From positions 651,269 through 715,268 of the forward strand of contig NZ_VTEV01000001.1 of NCBI RefSeq assembly GCF_008180725.1: 64,000 nucleotides of DNA. The letters run 5' to 3'. Position numbers and translations under genes: made by a program. Source of the DNA: Sutcliffiella horikoshii. GTDB taxonomy: Bacteria; Bacillota; Bacilli; Bacillales; Bacillaceae_I. Each line of letters opens with the position of its first letter. Position 1 is the first letter of the stretch. Shown piece after piece: positions 32,326 to 41,185 of this stretch. The notes beneath the pieces are model-generated. The model worked only from the letters and a program-made list of their open reading frames with translations. It was not told the DNA's origin and ran no database searches.

Positions 32326-32762
32326 TGCTTTTTCCCCTTCTTCGGTCGGTACATACAATAACTTGTAGGTGTTTCTCTTACATATACTTGAAGACAGGTT
32401 GGTTTGGATGGCAAAGTCTCCAAATGACTTTCTATCGTTTCCCACATGACTCTTGCCACCACTTCCGTTGTCGGGAAAAAATTCGGGTCCTGGTCATTGA
32501 AGACATCTTTATGGTCATTAAGAACGGTATGATCAAATTTATCGTGCAAAAGCTTTTTTAACACTTGAAAATTAACAAGAAAACCAGCATCATCCAGTCC
32601 GTCTCCTGCAACTGTTACATTGACGAAGTAGGTATGCCCATGTAGTTGTTTGCATTTCCCTGCAGAATCTGTCGGAACAAAATGTGCCGCTGCTATTTGC
32701 ATATCTTTGTTTAACTCATAGCAATAATCATGTTGTATTTGTGGATAGATTTGTTGCATCAT
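32322..32762 (-). CDS. queD: 6-carboxytetrahydropterin synthase
   Basis: The 146-residue T-fold enzyme makes 6-carboxy-5,6,7,8-tetrahydropterin from 7,8-dihydroneopterin triphosphate. Zinc ligands are the His in [10 protein letters not shown] and the pair in [11 protein letters not shown]. The Cys in CKQLHGH acts in catalysis, and YVRETPTSY carries the Glu for pterin binding. The ATG at 32762 overlaps the queC stop (ATGA), a sign of coupled translation. Second gene of queC-D-E-F, all under the preQ1 riboswitch. Confidence 0.95.
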   Translation of the reverse strand: MMQQIYPQIQHDYCYELNKDMQIAAAHFVPTDSAGKCKQLHGHTYFVNVTVAGDGLDDAGFLVNFQVLKKLLHDKFDHTVLNDHKDVFNDQDPNFFPTTEVVARVMWETIESHLETLPSKPTCLQVYVRETPTSYCMYRPKKGKKQ

Positions 32763-33430
32763 GAGGACACAACTCCTTTATCTTTTTTAGCAAGATAGTC
32801 ATCCAACCCACGTTTTCTTAGTTTACATGCAGGGCACTCTCCACAACCGTCCGCGATAACGCCATTATAGCAAGTCAAAGTCTTTGTCCTTACAAAGTCC
32901 AAGAAATTTAGATTGTCTGCCAGTTTCCATGTTTCTTCCTTGTTTAGCCACATCAATGGAGTGTGAATGACAAACGGATAATCCATAGAAAGATTTAACG
33001 TCACATTCATGGATTTGATGAAAACATCACGGCAGTCAGGATAACCGCTGAAGTCTGTTTCACATACTCCTGTTACTATATGTCTGGCACCTATCTGTTT
33101 AGCTGCAACTGCTGCAAAGGATAGGAATAAAAGGTTTCTTCCGTCTACAAAGGTACTTGGAAGTTCCCCTTCTTTTTCTTCAATTTCAATATCGTCTCTT
33201 GTAAGAGCATTTGGTGTTAATTGTCCTAGTAGGGACATATCAAGTATTCGGTGTTTTACACCCAGTTCTTTTGCAATATTTTTCGCACAATCAATTTCTA
33301 GTTCATGTCGTTGTCCGTAATGGAACGTGACTGCTTCCACTTCATCAAATTCCTTCATTGCCCAAAACAGGCAAGTAGTGCTGTCCTGCCCGCCACTGAA
33401 CACGACCATCGCTTTTTCCTGTTGCTTCAT
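32759..33430 (-). CDS. queC: 7-cyano-7-deazaguanine synthase
   Basis: The 223-residue PP-loop ATPase forms preQ0 from 7-carboxy-7-deazaguanine and ammonia. The ATP pyrophosphatase loop is [12 protein letters not shown] near the N-terminus. Four zinc-binding Cys lie near the C-terminus ([20 protein letters not shown]). AAAGGAG lies 10 bases before the ATG. It is the first gene after the preQ1-I riboswitch and feeds the pathway that yields queuosine in the tRNA wobble position. Confidence 0.95.
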   Translation of the reverse strand: MKQQEKAMVVFSGGQDSTTCLFWAMKEFDEVEAVTFHYGQRHELEIDCAKNIAKELGVKHRILDMSLLGQLTPNALTRDDIEIEEKEGELPSTFVDGRNLLFLSFAAVAAKQIGARHIVTGVCETDFSGYPDCRDVFIKSMNVTLNLSMDYPFVIHTPLMWLNKEETWKLADNLNFLDFVRTKTLTCYNGVIADGCGECPACKLRKRGLDDYLAKKDKGVVSS

Positions 33431-33523
33431 CGTGTCTACACTCCTTTAATCATATCAATCTATAGTCATACAAAAAACGCTAACCAAAAATAATGGAGGC
33501 TAGCGCATAACATCAGAAAAAAT

Positions 33524-33602
33524 AAAAAAACTATATCCTAAGGAATATAGTTTGGTATCTGTCCTTAGTTTTTTATAGAGGGTATTAGCTAGAACCTCTC
33601 CT
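33524..33602 (-). promoter_or_regulatory. PreQ1-I riboswitch with terminator, controlling queCDEF
   Basis: On the minus strand AGAGGTTCTAGCTAATACCC followed by TCTATAAAAAACTAAGGA matches the preQ1-I aptamer (33561-33602): P1 stem, C-rich loop and A-rich pseudoknot tail. A terminator at 33524-33552 has arms AACTATATTCC and ATATAGTT, then T-run. The aptamer tail CTAAGGA can pair with TCCTTAG inside the terminator as an antiterminator, so ligand binding should promote termination. A CGCC/GGCG hairpin lies just upstream (33603-33622). It fills much of the 300-base gap to the divergent gene. Confidence 0.93.
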
Positions 33603-33734
33603 GACGCCAGTATGGGCGTAAGACTTTATTCAATTTAACTTTGTTACTATAACATATTAAGAGAAAATATTCTACTTTTTCTTATGCGAAGAATTTGTAT
33701 TTATTCCAGTTTATAAAATAAAAGGAGTGAAGGA

Positions 33735-35066
33735 ATGGCACGGTCTGTGAATATGTTGCGTTTAAGGACCAATTTTTGGTTTCTGCCCGTTTTTTATGGA
33801 GGGGTGGCACTTCTTTTAGCAATAGGAACGCTTCTCTTAGATCATTATATTATGTCACGGAAAGTCGAGACCCTAATTCCCTCCATCTTCTTATCAGACA
33901 TTGATCTTGCACAAACAATATTAAGCTCGATTGCTTCTTCTCTCTTAACGATGACAACCATTACATTTTCGACCATCCTTGTTGTGTTGACCACTTACCT
34001 GTCGCAGTTTTCTCCAAGAGCCTTGCAAAATTTCATAACGGACCATGCTACACAAAGAGTCCTTGGTATCTTTACAGCAGGTTTTATCTATTCCATTATT
34101 CTGCTGTTATTTCTTAAAGAAACGAAAGAGGAACAGCTTTTTCTTGTCCCTTTCTTTGCTGTCGCTATAGCCATTCTTTGTCTTATAGTATTCGTTTTTT
34201 TCATTCAGCATGTAACAACATGGATTCAAGTAAGCAATTTATTACACAACATAACCGTAGAAACATTGGAATGTATGGAAGAGTTGTTTAATGATAGTGA
34301 CAACTCCACCCACGATGCTCCTTGGGATGATTGGGAGAGTAAAGAAATCACCACCAAAGAACCTATAACCATCATGTCGGACAAACCTGGCTATGTACAA
34401 TATATTGATATAGACGCACTAGTAAAAATTGCATATGAAACGGATTGCATTGTTCGTGTGGAGAGACAACAAGGTGATTATATAAATGAGCATACACCTA
34501 TGCTTTCCATTTGGGGTTCAGGTGAAAAAATCGAAAAAGAATCCTTTCGATCGTTGATTACTGTTTCCATAGCAAGAGCACCTCTTGAAGATGTAGAATT
34601 TGGAATTAGGAAGGTAACAGAAATTGGAGTAAGGGCACTTTCACCAGGGATAAATGATCCAAGCACAGCAGTGCATTGTATTGAACAATTAGGCACTCTT
34701 CTATCTAAACTTACTTCCATGAAAGGCATTAAACCATTTTTCAATGATACCAATAGGAACTTGCGGGTAATTGTGAAAACTCCCGATTTTTTTAGTTATC
34801 TTGATATCGCTTTTTCTCCCATTATCCGTTATGGAAAAATGGATTTTGATGTTATCCATTCTGTACTTGATGTTTTGAAGTTGATTTCCGATCACTCTCC
34901 CCCTTTCCGAAAAGAAGCTATTTGGAAGTATACATTACATACTATTGAATCAATAAAGGAAGAAAAGTATCTCCAGCTGGAAAGAGAGAGATTAAATACA
35001 AACATTAAGGATTTATGTTATTCACTTGGATACGGTAAAGATATTGAAAGATTGAAGTTGAAATAA
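33735..35066 (+). CDS. DUF2254 family membrane protein
   Basis: The 443-residue protein has an N-terminal half with four membrane spans (for example FLPVFYGGVALLLAIGTLLL and VLGIFTAGFIYSIILLLFL). A soluble C-terminal half includes the family sequence GYVQYIDIDALVKIAYETDC and VEFGIRKVTEIGVRALSPGINDPSTAVH in two pieces. DUF2254 proteins are widespread, with unknown function. AAAGGAG and GAAGGA lie before the ATG. Transcribed alone, divergent from the queuosine operon and convergent with the next gene, with a shared terminator. Confidence 0.88.
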   Translation: MARSVNMLRLRTNFWFLPVFYGGVALLLAIGTLLLDHYIMSRKVETLIPSIFLSDIDLAQTILSSIASSLLTMTTITFSTILVVLTTYLSQFSPRALQNFITDHATQRVLGIFTAGFIYSIILLLFLKETKEEQLFLVPFFAVAIAILCLIVFVFFIQHVTTWIQVSNLLHNITVETLECMEELFNDSDNSTHDAPWDDWESKEITTKEPITIMSDKPGYVQYIDIDALVKIAYETDCIVRVERQQGDYINEHTPMLSIWGSGEKIEKESFRSLITVSIARAPLEDVEFGIRKVTEIGVRALSPGINDPSTAVHCIEQLGTLLSKLTSMKGIKPFFNDTNRNLRVIVKTPDFFSYLDIAFSPIIRYGKMDFDVIHSVLDVLKLISDHSPPFRKEAIWKYTLHTIESIKEEKYLQLERERLNTNIKDLCYSLGYGKDIERLKLK

Positions 35067-35102
35067 AGGGCCTTTCCTATTATCAGGAAAAGCCCTTTTA
35101 TT
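35064..35102. terminator. Bidirectional terminator after DUF2254
   Basis: AAAGGGC and GCCCTTTT flank TTTCCT/AGGAAA arms, followed by a T-run on the plus strand and A-run on the other side. It also serves the minus-strand gene ending at 35113. Confidence 0.78.
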
Positions 35103-35112
35103 ATTAAATGTA

Positions 35113-35571
35113 TCACCTATTTAATATCCCCACACCCAGGACCATGTTGTTCCACAGGACATCCTCCACTTTTTCCTGCTTTTCTTTAGGGCATTGAATC
35201 ATGAGCACCATATCAGCATCTGATCCACGTTTACTAAATGATTTCTCGCTTTTTTTAGTAAAATAATAATCAATCAAAAAACCGAAGATACCTCCAAACA
35301 CTAGCCCAAAAAGCCCCCAGAGAATTGGACCCAAGTAAAAGATGTATCCGTAAATGACTCCCAACAGCATAAAAATGATACCGAAAATAGCAGCTAAGTC
35401 GACTAGACTTCTCCCATCAGATCGATGCATGGAGTCAATCGCTTTTGTTTGGTATTTAATCTTATCCAGTGGTACTACTAAGATTTGCTCTTTCGTTAGG
35501 CCAAGCTCTTCTAATTCACGTAATGTAAGTTCCATTTCCATGTTGTATTTAAATGTGGCGAAAATGTACAT
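35113..35571 (-). CDS. Hypothetical membrane protein with two spans
   Basis: The 152-residue protein has a hydrophilic N-terminal part (MEMELTLRELEELGLTKEQI). Two membrane helices follow near residues 60-105 (LAAIFGIIFMLLGVIYGYIF and LWGLFGLVFGGIFGFLIDYY), then a basic, soluble tail with a second alpha-beta part (DADMVLMIQCPKEKQEKV). This resembles general-stress-type proteins with a ferredoxin-like half, but I cannot place it. The ribosome binding site is weak (GGAAAG). The downstream neighbour ends 13 bases before it in the opposite direction. Confidence 0.7.
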   Translation of the reverse strand: MYIFATFKYNMEMELTLRELEELGLTKEQILVVPLDKIKYQTKAIDSMHRSDGRSLVDLAAIFGIIFMLLGVIYGYIFYLGPILWGLFGLVFGGIFGFLIDYYFTKKSEKSFSKRGSDADMVLMIQCPKEKQEKVEDVLWNNMVLGVGILNR

Positions 35572-35588
35572 TACTTTCCAGCTCTTTT

Positions 35589-36353
35589 CTATATCGGCAT
35601 TTTAAACTGAATATCCTGGTATTTATCTTTCAATTCTCTAGATAAATACTTATCAATAAATTTATTGAGTTCCACTGCACTCACATAGGAATCATACACT
35701 GCAAAACAATAAATAGAAGGGACAAATAAAAGCCATTGCGGCACCAAAATATCCGTAGCCCCTTGGAAATTGCCAACCAATGTCATGTGAATGGCTGGAA
35801 AGACATTTGCTTCATATGTAATAATTACCCACCATGTTAAGAAGAAGATAACTGACAAGATTCTTGTTACATAGAGATTACCTAACCCAGGAGTTAATAA
35901 AGACCAAATAATTGCAAGCAAAGGATTCTTTTTGTCAAGAACATTTATTTCTATATAAGATGTATTATTAATCATTAGTGGAAAGTCTTCATGGTATGCT
36001 AAGGTATAATGCTTATTCAATTCGATAGTAAGACGGTAACTGTCCCATATCGAGAACACATACATGCAGATATATAATATGATCCAATGTAGATCCAATA
36101 CCGCAATCGCCTCTTCAAATCGTCCTGTCATGGAAAAGAAGATTGCTTCATTTAAGTGTGATAATGTATTTATTACTACTTCCCAAGTAATTAATATGAA
36201 AGCTGTCAGGTATTTCGATAACATAAAATGCCCGAATCCTGGAAATGCAGCCCCCCACCATGCCACAACAAGAGGTTTGCGATAATGTATAAGACTTGTA
36301 GTATATGGGCTAAAGATCCCAACATACCTCTTTTTATCATGTTGATACCCCAT
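35589..36353 (-). CDS. Tandem PGFG-domain membrane protein
   Basis: The 254-residue protein is built from two copies of one membrane domain. Copy 1 is at about 27-113 (PLVVAWWGAAFPGFGHFML, VFSIWDSYRLTIELNKH). Copy 2 is at about 142-232 (PLLAIIWSLLTPGLGNLYV, CFAVYDSYVSAVELNKF). Both repeat the same order: PGxG turn, two spans, a short acidic loop before a W, and a YDSY-like segment ending ELNK. The single-domain protein at 12683-13156 is a third copy (PGFGQLL, AMWDAFKDA). GAGG lies 8 bases before the ATG. No known function; a fused dimer of a half-transporter-like unit is one possibility. Confidence 0.82.
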   Translation of the reverse strand: MGYQHDKKRYVGIFSPYTTSLIHYRKPLVVAWWGAAFPGFGHFMLSKYLTAFILITWEVVINTLSHLNEAIFFSMTGRFEEAIAVLDLHWIILYICMYVFSIWDSYRLTIELNKHYTLAYHEDFPLMINNTSYIEINVLDKKNPLLAIIWSLLTPGLGNLYVTRILSVIFFLTWWVIITYEANVFPAIHMTLVGNFQGATDILVPQWLLFVPSIYCFAVYDSYVSAVELNKFIDKYLSRELKDKYQDIQFKMPI

Positions 36354-36430
36354 ACTCTAAGCCTCATTTCTGTAATATCTTCCAATAGTATGCATTTATA
36401 CCTCCCTCAATATACACTGAGCTCACGTAA

Positions 36431-36462
36431 AAAAGAGGTCATCCCAAGATTCGGAATGACCA
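36431..36462 (-). terminator. Terminator of the 39-residue basic protein gene
   Basis: On the minus strand GGTCATTCC and GGGATGACC pair, followed by TCTTTTTT. Confidence 0.8.
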
Positions 36463-36473
36463 TTGGTTGTGAA

Positions 36474-36593
36474 TTATTTATTTTTTCCCGCTTCATCTGC
36501 AAGCTGTTCAAAACTCTTTACTTTTCCATGTTCATTTTGCGACTGCTTTCTCACTTTTCTTTGTCTTTCCTGCTGGCTTTTTGATTGAGTCAT
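36474..36593 (-). CDS. Small basic protein of 39 residues, possibly spore-associated
   Basis: The frame reads MTQSKSQQERQRKVRKQSQN in its first half and ends QLADEAGKNK. It is strongly basic and Gln/Lys-rich, without hydrophobic segments. AAGGAG lies 8 bases before the ATG and a terminator follows after about 10 bases, so it is a well-supported gene despite its size. The composition recalls minor small acid-soluble spore proteins, but I cannot match it to a named one. Transcribed alone and divergent from the CPBP gene. Confidence 0.7.
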   Translation of the reverse strand: MTQSKSQQERQRKVRKQSQNEHGKVKSFEQLADEAGKNK

Positions 36594-36700
36594 CTTTCCA
36601 TCTCCTTACATTTATTAAGTATTTACCCCAATAGTATGTTCGTTTCTTTGATTGAGCTTTCCTGTTAAAATAAGGGCAACCCCAAAACTAGGAGAAAATT

Positions 36701-37309
36701 ATGATGAAAAAGACTTATATGTTTTTGGTATTAGCAAACTTTTTACTTGCTAGTAGCTTTCTGCTAACTAATTATTTTTGGACGCTCTTTCCTGTTTCGT
36801 TATTCATCCTTATTGTAATTAGCATGAATGAAAAGAAATTTGAACGCCCTTTTGTGCGATTTTTTAACTTTCCTGACATCTCCTATGGTATCTTAACAGG
36901 ATCCATATTATATGCAATATTTTTAGTCACCTATTTCATTCTAAAAGCACTTCCCTTACCGCTCATAATTTTTGTAGAAGAATTATATCTAATTGTAGGG
37001 CCAAGTAGTTGGTGGCATTACTTAGCATTGGTTCTTATCATTATTCCAGGAGAGGAAATTTTCTGGAGATGGTATCTTCAATCCAAGTTAGTAGAAAGAT
37101 ACGGCGAGTTATTTGGGGTTGTAGCAGGGGCATGTCTGTACGCCTTAGCTCACATTTGGACAGGTAATCCGATGTTGGTTGCCGCCGCAGCGACGGCAGG
37201 TGTTGTATGGGGAGCATTATATGTATGGAAAAACTCTCTTGCTCTTGTCATCATCTCCCATCTTGTATTTGATATATGGTTACTCATCATTTTCCCACTT
37301 AACTTTTGA
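36701..37309 (+). CDS. CPBP-family intramembrane metalloprotease
   Basis: The 202-residue protein has about six membrane spans. The CPBP (Abi) motifs are present in order: PGEEIFWRWYLQ (EExxxR), YALAHIW (FxxxH type) and SHLVFDIW, with a final His for the metal site. The family includes CAAX-type proteases and bacteriocin-immunity proteins. No bacteriocin gene is close. AGGAG lies 6 bases before the ATG. Transcribed alone; the downstream gap holds two copies of the dispersed repeat. Confidence 0.88.
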   Translation: MMKKTYMFLVLANFLLASSFLLTNYFWTLFPVSLFILIVISMNEKKFERPFVRFFNFPDISYGILTGSILYAIFLVTYFILKALPLPLIIFVEELYLIVGPSSWWHYLALVLIIIPGEEIFWRWYLQSKLVERYGELFGVVAGACLYALAHIWTGNPMLVAAAATAGVVWGALYVWKNSLALVIISHLVFDIWLLIIFPLNF

Positions 37310-37448
37310 TACCCCAATTGGAAGTTTTTAGGTAATGTCCTAATGACTGCCATCCCACTCGTTGCAATCGTTGCTTCATTTGTACGATAAGATCCCATGT
37401 TTTATTGGAAAGAGACTAGGGAGATATACGTTGAAGATTACTATCCAC

Positions 37449-37580
37449 CCTGTTGACTGAAGTGCAAGGTGTGAGATTCCTGCAGGGGATAACGGTAGCT
37501 TGAGACCCCACAGGCGAAGCCGAGGAGGCTCAAGCACCGTCCCGCGGAAAGCGCACACCTGGAACGCAAGGAGACAGGGA
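37449..37580 (-). repeat. GC-rich dispersed repeat, inverse copy 1
   Basis: It starts TGTTGACTGAAGTGCAAGG and includes the core in inverse orientation (GAGACCCCACAGGCGAAGCC, GAGGAGGCTCAAGC, GCGGAAAGCGCACACC). It ends AAGGAGACAGG. The end sequences resemble subtype B while the core follows A, a hybrid or diverged copy. Confidence 0.6.
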
Positions 37581-37613
37581 GTTAGTAAGATGAATAGTGA
37601 AGAGACCGTTTCA

Positions 37614-37743
37614 CCCTGTTGATTGGAGCAAATGGCGTAGACTCCTGCGGGGGAGTAGCGGCAATGTTGAGACCCCTGAAGCGTTGTGAGGAGGCTCAAG
37701 GTCGCCCCCGGAAAGCGAAGCCATTTGCGGAAATCAACAGGGA
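37614..37743 (-). repeat. GC-rich dispersed repeat, inverse copy 2
   Basis: The copy is bounded by the perfect inverted repeats CCCTGTTGATT and AATCAACAGGG. It contains GGAGCAAATGGCGTAGACTCC, GTTGAGACCCCTGAAGCG and AAGCGAAGCCATTTGCGG. The two inverse copies cover the gene-free gap 37310-37760. Open frames through this stretch are not coding. Confidence 0.7.
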
Positions 37744-37760
37744 GTTTACCCATACCCCCC

Positions 37761-38783
37761 TCACTTCCTCACCACCAACAACACCAAAAACGCCATACTC
37801 ACATACCCAAAAAACGGATACAAATGCTCAATTAAACTCCCGTACCCAATCTGACTAATCATATAAATAATGCTCACCAACACAATCGTCACCACATACC
37901 TCGACACCCTCAACATACTTTCCAACTGTCGTTGCAATCCAAAAATATCACTCACAACCGAAGTAAAGATCTCTCCATAAATCACGAAAACATAAATACC
38001 AAAAAACGAAAGCATACTCAACTTCACGACTTCTGCCATCGGTATTTCAAACGTATGGAAATTAGGAAGAGAAGCAATTGATATATGACAGGTTAATAAA
38101 ATAAAACATAAAACCAATCCACCAATGAACCCGCCACGCTTAATTATCCAATCATCCTTCGCTTCCGTTGCCAACGGGACAAGAACCGGCTGTGCCATTG
38201 CAAGATTGAATGACACATACATAAAAGGTGCCAACCATCCCTTTAAACTATTCTGTACAGGAGCAAGACTTAAAAAAGATAACCCATTCTCGGCAATCGA
38301 ATTTCCTGCAATAATAAAACTGAAAATAATCATCACAGGAACTACAATAACATTTACCCCAACCAACCCTTTTACACCAAAAAGGACAACACCTACTGAG
38401 AGCACAACCGTAATGAGCAACCCAAGCTGAAAGGACCAGCCGAGTTGTTCCTCAAATACAGCACCTGATCCAGATAGCATCACGGCCCCCACACAAATCA
38501 AAATGACCAACATAAAGAGATTGACTACCGTCCCCGCAGACATACCAAATAAATATTCATTAAACTCTTTATAAGAATTTGCTTTGATTCTTTTGGAAAT
38601 GAGCATCATTTTCGTGCCAAGCCAAATAAACAAAAAGCCACTCATCAGTATCGTAATAAATCCTATCCACCCATATTGCGTAAAAAACTGAACAATTTCT
38701 TTACCTGTAGCAAAACCCGCACCTACAATGGTGCCTACATACACTGCCCCTATCTGACAAGCACTAAGCCAGCTGCGTTTCAC
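37761..38783 (-). CDS. ykvI: YkvI-like membrane protein (transporter-like)
   Basis: The 340-residue protein has about ten membrane spans. The N-terminal sequence MKRSWLSACQIGAVYVGTIV followed by GAGFATGKEIVQFFTQYGW matches the Bacillus YkvI family, distantly related to the amino acid/polyamine (APC) transporters. The frame is open further upstream. A GTG at 38783 has AGAGGGTG 8 bases before it, while upstream ATGs lack a good site. The extra upstream stretch also overlaps the terminator of the hom operon. Substrate not known. Confidence 0.82.
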   Translation of the reverse strand: MKRSWLSACQIGAVYVGTIVGAGFATGKEIVQFFTQYGWIGFITILMSGFLFIWLGTKMMLISKRIKANSYKEFNEYLFGMSAGTVVNLFMLVILICVGAVMLSGSGAVFEEQLGWSFQLGLLITVVLSVGVVLFGVKGLVGVNVIVVPVMIIFSFIIAGNSIAENGLSFLSLAPVQNSLKGWLAPFMYVSFNLAMAQPVLVPLATEAKDDWIIKRGGFIGGLVLCFILLTCHISIASLPNFHTFEIPMAEVVKLSMLSFFGIYVFVIYGEIFTSVVSDIFGLQRQLESMLRVSRYVVTIVLVSIIYMISQIGYGSLIEHLYPFFGYVSMAFLVLLVVRK

Positions 38784-38821
38784 GATTGCCACACCCTCTT
38801 CTCCCATATACATACCACCAA

Positions 38822-38860
38822 AATAAAACCAGCTTGTCACATATATATGAGACAAGCTGG
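38822..38860 (-). terminator. Terminator of the metY-metX-hom operon
   Basis: On the minus strand CCAGCTTGTC and GACAAGCTGG pair around a near-palindromic AT loop, followed by TTTTATTTT. Confidence 0.85.
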
Positions 38861-38894
38861 CAAGAAAGAAGAGAGAATTGTACGAGCTCCTAGA

Positions 38895-40100
38895 TTATAC
38901 GTTTACTTTTTCCACTCTATGTTGATAATTACCTTTAAGTTCAAAGATCGCAAGAAATGGATTATTTAAAAGAATCCTTTCCACTTCTTCGGTTTCCACG
39001 ACAGCCACTTTAGTAGATAGACGAGCTAAAACTTTGATGTCAAAAGGAATCTCTATTTCACCATTCTTACTAAAAAGCACCCATTTAGATGAATCCGCAT
39101 CAGTTTCGTCATTCTCCAGGTAAGCTGGTTCTGAATAAACAGGACGGCTAATCTGGATGATGTCTTCCAAGATAGCACTTGCTGTAGGATACATACCTGC
39201 TCCTGGTCCTTGCAGCTGAACATTTCCAACAAGATCAGTCTCGATGGAAACTGCGTTTTGCACCCCCTCGACTTGATAAAATGGGTGGTCGGTAGAAATC
39301 AACACCGGCTCCACCTTACACTGAATCCCTGTTCCCCCTTTAAATAATGTGACAATATGCCGAAAGCGCAATCCGAGCTCATCAGCACTTTCCACATAAT
39401 CTGCAGTAATTTCTGTAATACCTTTTCGGATGGTTGACTGCTCATCAGGTTTTTCACCATAGATCAACTGACTCAAAACCACCGCTTTATAAAATGCATC
39501 ATACCCCTTAATATCATTGGAAGGATCAGCTTCTGCATATCCCTTTTCTTGTGCTGCCAGTAACGTTGCTTCAAAAGAATGGCCATCTTTTCTCATGCTG
39601 GATAAGATAAAGTTAGACGTTCCATTTAATATTCCTTCCACTTTTTGAATTCGATTCACTTGCAGAAGTTGCTTCAAAGTCTGAATAACTGGAATACCAC
39701 CCGCTACCGTTGCCTCAAACCCTACCGTAACATTATTCTTTTTGGCCAAGGCAAGAAGCTCCTCGGCATGATGAGCAAACATTTCCTTATTCGCGGTCAC
39801 CACGTGAATACCTTTTTCCAAAGCTTGAGTTAAATAGGTGCGTCCGGGCTCACAGCCAACAATGGCATCTACTATAACATCCAGTTTTCCAATATTTATA
39901 ATTTCTTCGTAGTTTGTCGTAAGGAGAACTCCATCCTCACGGGATTGTTCATGTTTTTCTATATTCTTCACAAGGATGGCAACTACTCTCACACTTTTCC
40001 CCAATACCTGTTCTAACCTAGTTTGGTGAGATTTAATGGAATGATGAACCCCTTTGCCTACTGTGCCGAATCCTAGTATCGCAATATTTAAGTGAGACAT
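38895..40100 (-). CDS. hom: Homoserine dehydrogenase in a methionine operon
   Basis: The 401-residue enzyme reduces aspartate semialdehyde to homoserine with NAD(P)H. The Rossmann loop is LGFGTVGKGV. Catalytic blocks are TVGFEATVAGGIPVI, GILNGTSNFILSSM and KGYAEADPSNDIKGYDA. A C-terminal regulatory ACT-like part is present but divergent. The frame begins upstream at 40148, but AAGGAAG lies at a proper distance from the ATG at 40100. It overlaps the end of metX by 13 bases. Being part of a SAM-riboswitch operon rather than the threonine operon suggests a Hom dedicated to methionine synthesis. Confidence 0.93.
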   Translation of the reverse strand: MSHLNIAILGFGTVGKGVHHSIKSHQTRLEQVLGKSVRVVAILVKNIEKHEQSREDGVLLTTNYEEIINIGKLDVIVDAIVGCEPGRTYLTQALEKGIHVVTANKEMFAHHAEELLALAKKNNVTVGFEATVAGGIPVIQTLKQLLQVNRIQKVEGILNGTSNFILSSMRKDGHSFEATLLAAQEKGYAEADPSNDIKGYDAFYKAVVLSQLIYGEKPDEQSTIRKGITEITADYVESADELGLRFRHIVTLFKGGTGIQCKVEPVLISTDHPFYQVEGVQNAVSIETDLVGNVQLQGPGAGMYPTASAILEDIIQISRPVYSEPAYLENDETDADSSKWVLFSKNGEIEIPFDIKVLARLSTKVAVVETEEVERILLNNPFLAIFELKGNYQHRVEKVNV

Positions 40101-41179
40101 TCTGTCACTTCCTTTCTTTCTAATTCGTTTTTGACATGATGTCCCCATTTTTCGAATTCAACAAGAAATCCGTCATGCCCGAATCTTGTTTCCACATGGA
40201 TATAGGCCGCATTTTTATTTCGTTTCTTTAATTCCTCGACGAATGCTTCTGCTAAAAATGGTGGGTAAAGAAGATCGCCAGAAAAACTGAGCATATAAAC
40301 TTTTGCCTCCACTTTCTCTAGCGCCTTTTGCCACCCTCCTCTTTTAAACCCGAGATCATATTGATCCATTGCCTGAAGTAGAATTAGATAGCTGTTTGCA
40401 TCAAAACGATTAGAAAATTTCTGCCCCTGATATTTTAAATAGGAGTCAACCTGATATTCTATACCCACTCCATCTTTCTTTTCCCTGTTAAACCGTTCAT
40501 TAAATAAGCTTTCTGATCGGTAGGTAACCAACCCTACCATTCTTGCTATCTCCATCCCTTTAATGATAGTACCTTCCGAGTAGTTTCCGTTATCCCACAG
40601 AGGATCTGATTTTATCGCATGCCTGCCAATTGAATTGTATGCTAGAGCATAGTCTGTAAAATATGGTGTCACTGCCATTGGAATGAGTATTTCTGAGAAT
40701 TGAGGATACAAAAGCCCCCATTCAAGCACCTGCATTCCACCAAGGGATCCTCCCAAAATCGCCTTTACACGATTAATGCCTAAGTATTGCAAAGCTTGAT
40801 GCTGTGAATGCACCATGTCCCTAATCGTTACGGCAGGAAAGGAAGAGCCGTACTTCCTTTTCGTTTCAGGGTTTATGCTCTTTGGCCCTGTACTGCCACC
40901 ACAACCGCCAAGAACATTCATCGTTATTACTTGGTACCTGTTCGTGTCAACATATAGATCAGGACCAATAAACTCACTCCACCAACCAGGGTAATTTTGA
41001 GTCCCTACAGTACCTTGGTTTCCGGATAAAGCATGGCAAACAACAATTACCTCACCATCTGGATTTCCTACCCTCTCATATGCTATCTCCACATTAGATA
41101 GCTTTTTCCCATTTTCTAAAAGCAGCGTTCCGATCGATACCTTTTTGGTATGTTCCGTTTGACAGCTCACAAATCCCAC
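40088..41179 (-). CDS. metX: Homoserine O-acetyltransferase
   Basis: The 363-residue alpha/beta hydrolase fold acyltransferase activates homoserine for sulfhydrylation. The nucleophile lies in ILGGSLGGMQVLEW, the acid in SFSGDLLYPP and the His in RFGHDGFL. An early block, VVCHALSGN, forms the oxyanion region. Whether acetyl- or succinyl-CoA is used cannot be read by eye. The start is uncertain: GTG at 41179 and GTG at 41170 are both in frame, and the sites before them are weak. It follows metY by 6 bases, so coupling is likely. Middle gene of metY-metX-hom. Confidence 0.92.
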   Translation of the reverse strand: MGFVSCQTEHTKKVSIGTLLLENGKKLSNVEIAYERVGNPDGEVIVVCHALSGNQGTVGTQNYPGWWSEFIGPDLYVDTNRYQVITMNVLGGCGGSTGPKSINPETKRKYGSSFPAVTIRDMVHSQHQALQYLGINRVKAILGGSLGGMQVLEWGLLYPQFSEILIPMAVTPYFTDYALAYNSIGRHAIKSDPLWDNGNYSEGTIIKGMEIARMVGLVTYRSESLFNERFNREKKDGVGIEYQVDSYLKYQGQKFSNRFDANSYLILLQAMDQYDLGFKRGGWQKALEKVEAKVYMLSFSGDLLYPPFLAEAFVEELKKRNKNAAYIHVETRFGHDGFLVEFEKWGHHVKNELERKEVTECLT

Positions 41180-41185
41180 TCATTT

